Assembly (NCBI RefSeq): GCF_000003605.2
Contig: NW_003124896.1
Location: 103,776-152,615, forward strand
Reading direction: 5' to 3'
Length of the DNA stretch: 48,840 nt
Origin: Saccoglossus kowalevskii
Taxonomy: Eukaryota; Hemichordata; Enteropneusta; Harrimaniidae
Shown: positions 47,801 through 48,840 of the stretch, in pieces
Layout: every line of letters starts with the position of its first letter
How positions within the stretch are numbered: the first letter of the stretch is position 1
Made by a program: the position numbers and the translations under genes
Notes under the pieces: model-generated
What the model saw: the letters and a program-made list of their open reading frames with translations, nothing else
What the model was told of the DNA's origin: nothing
Databases searched by the model: none

Positions 47801-48840
47801 TATCGAAGTCCCATGTGAGACGCATAGAACGCATACATTGCATTGTGAGATGACAGTGAAACTTTAATTCATTTCAGTCCAAGAATGACAGCCTGTTGGC
47901 CGTATTGACTCCACTGCCTGAATTAAGGTATGGTTTGTTGTCTTTGTAACATCTCTGAACCACTGAAATCTGATAAAGACATTTCTCCACATGGTATCTA
48001 GTTTGAATGTAATCAATAAATTGAGAAAACAATCAAAGACAAATATAATTTAAAGCAAAAATGGATCATCGCTGACAGAAATGTGGTGACAAATTGTTAC
48101 TTATGAAAAGATAAACTCTTACCTTATCTTTTTGCTCAGAAAAATCCTGATCAGTCACATTTTTTATGTTTTCAAGTTCATCTTCAAGGCTAGGAATCTA
48201 GAGTGCAATAAATGCATGAATGAATGTGTCAATGATAAAATGACTGTATAAAAACAAATCAAAGACAGTTCCTAATAATCATTGCAGACCTACACTAGAT
48301 AATTTCTATGACTTGTGAATGAATTGACAGCGTTTTTTGTAACCAAAAGATTGCCCATCTTGCTGAAGCATCGCCCGTAAACAAGATTTTGGATGGCTGT
48401 GTTATGGACGATATATATGAATCAACTAAATCCATGTTGAATGGTAGGAATGCTTAGTTTTGGTGGAGTTTTTCCACTAAATTGGCTGCCTGTCAGCATG
48501 TAAATATGTGGTACATTCAGAATATACATAGTTTGATGCAATCCGGCCCAGCATATCAGGGATAGGGTTTCAGAACAGCGATTTTGAAAACAGAATTGCT
48601 ACCACACAGTAGACTGTTAGTCCTTCTTTCACGTAAACGTAAAGGAAATCTGCATTTTGGCATTTAACCACTTCTTTTTAATTTATACATTATGTAATGG
48701 CAATTTTCAGAGATACAGAATACTCACCGATTCCAAATCCATGCCTAATGTAAGCTTTTCTAAACTCTCCAGAATTTTTGTACATGGATCTAAAATACAG
48801 CCAGCAACAGTTGAATTCAATGATGTTGCCACATTCTCCA
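23675..48840 (-). CDS. PROM1-like: Prominin (CD133 family) gene, partial at its 5' end
   Basis: Prominins are five-span membrane glycoproteins of protrusions, microvilli and cilia. Thirteen exons from 48840 to 39327 join in frame. In order they give the end of the second extracellular loop (about 125 residues), TM3 (YYTCIGLACLTLLIVIFNIV), an inner loop with GTCGTKKSAHPMERTRLSN, TM4 (FSWLLVLLVMIMFFALGNI), the third extracellular loop with conserved Cys (LCEP, LLEDCG, ARCLP, ILCNYS), and TM5 (WFTLGWCVFFYVPSIIYGVK, then LAKYYR). NxS/T sites are frequent in the loops. LGWC...KLAKYYR is diagnostic. The tail is unusually long through five phase-1 exons. The N-terminus, TM1 and TM2 lie right of the window. 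Whether it is nearer to PROM1 or PROM2 cannot be told. Confidence 0.9.
24451..24573. repeat. 58-bp direct tandem duplication
   Basis: Units 24451-24508 and 24509-24566 differ at one base near the end (ggggttgtt / ggggctgtt); a third partial gataaat follows. Recent. Confidence 0.95.
24759..24780 (-). promoter_or_regulatory. G-quadruplex motif on the prominin transcript strand
   Basis: The plus strand reads gcccccacccccacccccac, so the minus (transcribed sense) strand has four G tracts with one-base loops. Intronic, between tail exons 4 and 5; a run of ten G on the plus strand lies at 24700-24709. Confidence 0.7.
24803..24923. repeat. Long hairpin, 57-bp arms, 7-nt loop
   Basis: Arms 24803-24859 and 24867-24923 pair with only four mismatches, all transitions; loop gtagcag. 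Intronic in the prominin gene, so expected to be transcribed. Confidence 0.93.
25560..25769 (-). CDS. Prominin tail exon 4 with NPLYY motif
   Basis: 210 nt, phase 1 to 1; acceptor ttccatagcag, donor gtaata. Tyr/His-rich, with DHHHHLSGYYDSLEDSESYN, and ends KATRNPLYYEHP. NPLY fits the NPxY signal bound by PTB domains and clathrin adaptors. Nine Tyr in about 70 residues, several in acidic context as for tyrosine kinases. Confidence 0.78.
25770..28161 (-). other. Intron between tail exons 3 and 4
   Basis: AT-rich. Holds the MITE at 27119-27321 and a G-rich run at 26604-26617. I see no further tail exon. Confidence 0.5.
27119..27321. mobile_element. MITE with TACTGTgGAATACTTTA ends, copy 2
   Basis: Left tactgtggaatactttattt plus tcgctggaatta; right ttccaagcgaatataaagta plus ttctacagta, the inverse. 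Inner arms ttttcgctgaa / ttcagcgaaaa. Related to 6612-6826. Confidence 0.75.
28162..28227 (-). CDS. Prominin tail exon 3
   Basis: 66 nt, phase 1 to 1; acceptor gttgtcatttag, donor gtattt (weaker). Encodes DGHQGRGIPAAYQHRVLPYT and SN. Same length and phase as tail exon 2, so the two are interchangeable in frame. Confidence 0.65.
28228..30996 (-). other. Intron between tail exons 2 and 3
   Basis: 2.8 kb of AT-rich sequence with A/T runs (29100-29165, 30725-30775). No repeat family, RNA gene or exon recognised. Confidence 0.5.
30997..31062 (-). CDS. Prominin tail exon 2 with PPPPY motif
   Basis: 66 nt, phase 1 to 1; acceptor ttttttttcag, donor gtgaga. Encodes DDPIMAYNHPMSARAVPPPP and YN. PPPPY is a classic WW-domain ligand (Nedd4/YAP type). 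Confidence 0.75.
31505..31735. repeat. CACATG-rich minisatellite, 51-53-bp unit
   Basis: Four to five units containing tcacatgatgaaaaactgtg and gttcacatg. It ends only about 15 bp past the donor of tail exon 1. Each unit brings several CACATG/TCACATGA words, an E-box-like sequence. Confidence 0.85.
31750..31845 (-). CDS. Prominin tail exon 1 (phase 1 to 1)
   Basis: 96 nt; acceptor ttatgttgttccag, donor gtaggt. Encodes DTNHLVVHDQPNHYNGASNK and DYSGHANPQYMH: polar, His/Tyr/Asn-rich, no known domain. Symmetric, so it can be skipped in frame. Confidence 0.7.
32740..33066 (-). mobile_element. Foldback/MITE family, copy 4 (most diverged)
   Basis: Has tctaccatattagaaaatgt, gaattccaaatatgg and the later agtatacactcagacacta ... 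gtatactttgaataacctc arms, in the order of copy 1. Confidence 0.65.
34535..36134. mobile_element. tRNA-derived SINE copies around the assembly gap
   Basis: On the minus strand a pol III A-box-like tggccgaggggaag and B-box-like ggttcgagtc precede a body (tactataattagacatagtc). A copy in the opposite orientation follows the gap (36034-36123). Positions 34916-35083 repeat 34547-34714 exactly, 369 bp apart. TTACTAGTATGTG occurs at 34535-34547 and at 36122-36134, so the whole block may sit between 13-bp target duplications. The inner part is much more G+C-rich than its surroundings. The T-stem does not pair well, so it is not a working tRNA gene. Confidence 0.6.
35084..36033. other. Assembly gap, 950 N
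   Basis: Unknown bases. ORFs running through it are artefacts. It sits inside the SINE block, where assembly is expected to fail. Confidence 1.
36642..36960 (+). other. Unrecognised plus-strand ORF, possible nested exon
   Basis: Open from an acceptor-like gtattttag to TAG at 36958-36960, about 105 codons: starts FPFTEVGILQGLCIDIEEQK, ends in a basic region (SKKATKSSKKQYRDRK). I do not recognise it. It lies in the prominin intron on the opposite strand, so it could be a nested gene, a retro-copy or chance. Confidence 0.25.
37540..37865 (+). pseudogene. Unrecognised coding-like stretch with one in-frame stop
   Basis: After ttattatacag the frame encodes PSCRSSHITGTQLISFKKQC and continues to TAA (37695-37697). 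In the same frame it goes on with NCFRQGCSDRLREDNCEHML and ends EKML-stop. The continued frame and Cys-rich composition suggest a broken coding sequence, but I cannot assign a family. Confidence 0.22.
38938..39327 (-). CDS. Prominin exon with TM5 and short-isoform stop
   Basis: Acceptor ctttactag. TM5 is WFTLGWCVFFYVPSIIYGVK, followed by LAKYYR and a Lys-rich stretch (KNKKEKKKAKKNQ). Read through, the exon ends at TGA 38938-38940 after VPVLYEAEC, giving a short tail. An internal donor (acgag|gtaaaa, exon end 39024) leaves phase 1, exactly what the five downstream tail exons need. I infer two isoforms. Confidence 0.85.
   Translation of the reverse strand, partial: NLIWFTLGWCVFFYVPSIIYGVKLAKYYRIMHKEYPKNKKEKKKAKKNQTDSVAMKDMNSDADTADGLGDRSIAFSFPSTNLVNNDHFRNVPENSILVGKRGKRYKIVYVPEDEFTNSSYVPVLYEAEC
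39717..39806 (-). CDS. Prominin exon before TM5
   Basis: 90 nt, phase 0 to 0; acceptor gtttctcaacag, donor gtaagt. Encodes ITEEVARCLPVRTIYDSAVV and ILCNYSIDAL. The spaced Cys (ARC..P and LC) match the conserved end of prominin loop 3. Confidence 0.92.
40381..40668. repeat. 86-bp tandem repeat across an exon-intron border
   Basis: Three full units (starting 40411, 40497, 40583) plus a partial one; neighbouring units differ at one or two bases. Each unit contains the exon end (minus tacgctgtcacacag) and donor gtaagattc. Confidence 0.95.
40587..40793 (-). CDS. Prominin exon whose 3' end is tandemly triplicated
   Basis: 207 nt, phase 0 to 0; acceptor catcttaag, donor gtaaga at 40586. Encodes DHLVVQLTALEKINDEIQSS up to LLLVTDDYVNYAVTQ, with NDT and NTT sites. 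The exon end plus donor lies in an 86-bp repeat, so two further copies of the donor follow in the intron (40500 and 40414). The nearest donor keeps the frame; a distal one adds 86 nt and reaches a stop after 16 codons. Confidence 0.85.
40832..41115. repeat. 148-bp tandem duplication
   Basis: Units 40832-40979 and 40980-41115 are essentially identical (gaaaatatagagatcaaagt to tattattttatcat). Intronic, only 40 bp from the exon that carries the 86-bp repeat. Confidence 0.95.
41209..41292 (-). CDS. Prominin exon, extracellular loop 3
   Basis: 84 nt, phase 0 to 0; acceptor catcactag, donor gtgagt. Encodes ATRWALTNDSQELRRIDKEL and VEPMEDAA; site NDS. Confidence 0.85.
41582..41662 (-). CDS. Prominin exon, extracellular loop 3
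   Basis: 81 nt, phase 0 to 0; acceptor ccactccacag, donor gtaagt. Encodes LSNNVTNVDLTEYADTIDNL and AANISDD; sites NVT and NIS. Confidence 0.85.
41663..42379 (-). other. Intron in extracellular loop 3
   Basis: AT-rich, no repeat family or RNA gene recognised. Confidence 0.45.
42380..42520 (-). CDS. Prominin exon, extracellular loop 3
   Basis: 141 nt, phase 0 to 0; acceptor catttttag, donor gtgaat. Encodes ELGIEEKLDSIDINLEDIDI and a helix ending TSFTDFTDE; site NDT. Confidence 0.87.
43111..44703. mobile_element. 1,593-bp insertion element inside the minisatellite
   Basis: Interrupts gtcgaaa|atatcac. Starts ttaaagctgcaagcagcg and ends cttgggcccctaa. Non-coding; contains three 129-bp tandem units, a (gaaa)n run (about 44573-44600) and a duplicated end (cccttcgggcttgggcccct, then again ccctaagggcttgggcccct). 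No long terminal inverted repeat. The start resembles words I associate with a repeat in fish genomes; this is a memory, not a match. Confidence 0.8.
43250..43670. repeat. 129-bp tandem repeat with perfect 16-bp palindrome
   Basis: catgacc at 43295, 43424 and 43553: exact 129-bp period. Each unit has TGACCATATATGGTCA, a perfect palindrome, after gcatattaatga. Confidence 0.9.
45168..45313. mobile_element. MITE with TACTGTAAA...cactgggttt ends
   Basis: Left tactgtaaaggggttaattt, then ttcactgggttttaattt. Right aaatttaaacccagtgaaaa, then ttagtcattttacagta. Inverted ends of about 35 bp with mismatches; TA at both ends. Confidence 0.8.
45398..45580 (-). CDS. Prominin exon, extracellular loop 3
   Basis: 183 nt, phase 0 to 0, donor gtaagt. 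I used the acceptor at 45581 because the alternative AG seven bases into the exon gives an early stop. Encodes TIDQPGLITDGYWLGDTLYP and GLLEDCGRDEPLYDALQLVH, then FFNVSEL, matching the prominin DC...L..aL.L...FN pattern. Sites NLT and NVS. Confidence 0.88.
46071..46194 (-). CDS. Prominin exon with TM4
   Basis: 124 nt, phase 2 to 0; acceptor ccttttccag, donor gtttgt. TM4 FSFFFSWLLVLLVMIMFFAL, then GNIAQLCEPLNTLELFEE, whose Cys is conserved at the start of the third extracellular loop. Confidence 0.92.
46472..46624 (-). CDS. Prominin exon with TM3 and inner loop
   Basis: 153 nt, phase 2 to 2. TM3 is YYTCIGLACLTLLIVIFNIV; then GMAMGTCGTKKSAHPMERTR and LSNAGGNTLVA, the small inner loop leading to TM4. 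The GGNxLV segment is typical of prominins. Confidence 0.92.
46738..46808 (-). CDS. Prominin exon before TM3
   Basis: 71 nt, phase 0 to 2; acceptor gacttatgcag, donor gtagga. Encodes FEEEINGLDDDDIWEKIKQI and DDY, the membrane-near end of loop 2. Confidence 0.85.
47367..47527. mobile_element. MITE with TTAAAGCGG ends, copy 3
   Basis: Left ttaaagcggagggggcgtca plus cctgc; right gcaggtgacaactccatcgc plus ttaa. TTAA at both ends as in 3909-4040 and 10417-10563. It lies just beside the exon at 47541. Confidence 0.7.
47541..47681 (-). CDS. Prominin exon, extracellular loop 2
   Basis: 141 nt, phase 0 to 0; acceptor aaattttag, donor gtaagt. Encodes ARENFDSIPEKINNETQDFV, then a helical stretch ending DGFHELDDFVQD. 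Glycosylation site NET. Confidence 0.85.
48123..48197 (-). CDS. Prominin exon, extracellular loop 2
   Basis: 75 nt, phase 0 to 0, donor gtaaga. Encodes IPSLEDELENIKNVTDQDFS and EQKDK; glycosylation site NVT. Confidence 0.8.
48728..48840 (-). CDS. Prominin exon at window edge (partial)
   Basis: Runs off the right edge; donor gtgagt at 48727. Encodes ENVATSLNSTVAGCILDPCT, then KILESLEKLTLGMDLES, from the second extracellular loop with one NST glycosylation site and two Cys. Ends in phase 0. Confidence 0.8.

Larger units (their letters stand above)
46809..48122 (-). other. Introns around the exon at 47541
   Basis: AT-rich intron sequence. Apart from the MITE at 47367-47527 nothing further is recognised; the next intron, 48198-48727, is equally plain. 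Confidence 0.45.

Overview
The window looks like an AT-rich (about one-third G+C, by eye) animal nuclear genome segment. It has two multi-exon genes with GT-AG introns, many small transposons and minisatellites, and one assembly gap (950 N). The repeat load and the gene families suggest a marine invertebrate, possibly a deuterostome such as a hemichordate. That assignment is an impression, not a demonstration.

Region 1 (185-19681, + strand) is the 3' part of a vinculin/alpha-catenin superfamily gene. Twenty-three exons join in one unbroken frame (4,233 nt, 1,410 residues plus stop); the 5' end lies left of the window. Visible layout: helical bundles resembling the vinculin head, a linker with 21-residue SKPIPDF repeats (4723-4992), a second set of helical repeats (6321-12285), a Pro/Ser/Thr-rich linker (12515-12995) with two in-frame microexons (30 and 15 nt), and a vinculin-type tail (17053-19681). 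Its introns hold a Harbinger-like MITE, a nested Tigger/pogo fragment, foldback MITEs and a 157-bp-type minisatellite.

Region 2 (19682-23674) lies between the two convergent genes and should contain both 3' UTRs. It also holds MITEs, microsatellites and a perfect 14-bp hairpin.

Region 3 (23675-48840, - strand) is a prominin (CD133-family) gene running leftward; its N-terminal exons lie beyond the right edge. Visible parts are the end of the second extracellular loop, TM3, TM4, the third extracellular loop, TM5 and a long cytoplasmic tail. The tail comes from five exons that preserve phase 1 (31845, 31062, 28227, 25769, 23811) and carries PPPPY and NPLYY motifs. The TM5 exon can also read to its own stop (38938), so two alternative C-termini are likely.

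The prominin gene hosts the most unusual structure: a triplicated exon end with donor sites (40381-40668), a 1,593-bp insertion that precisely splits one unit of a 157-bp minisatellite, a 57-bp-arm hairpin next to a G-quadruplex motif, a CACATG-rich minisatellite, and tRNA-derived SINE copies around the gap. Functionally, vinculin-family proteins link adhesion sites to actin and prominins shape membrane protrusions. Apart from being convergent neighbours, nothing in the sequence shows that the two genes work together.
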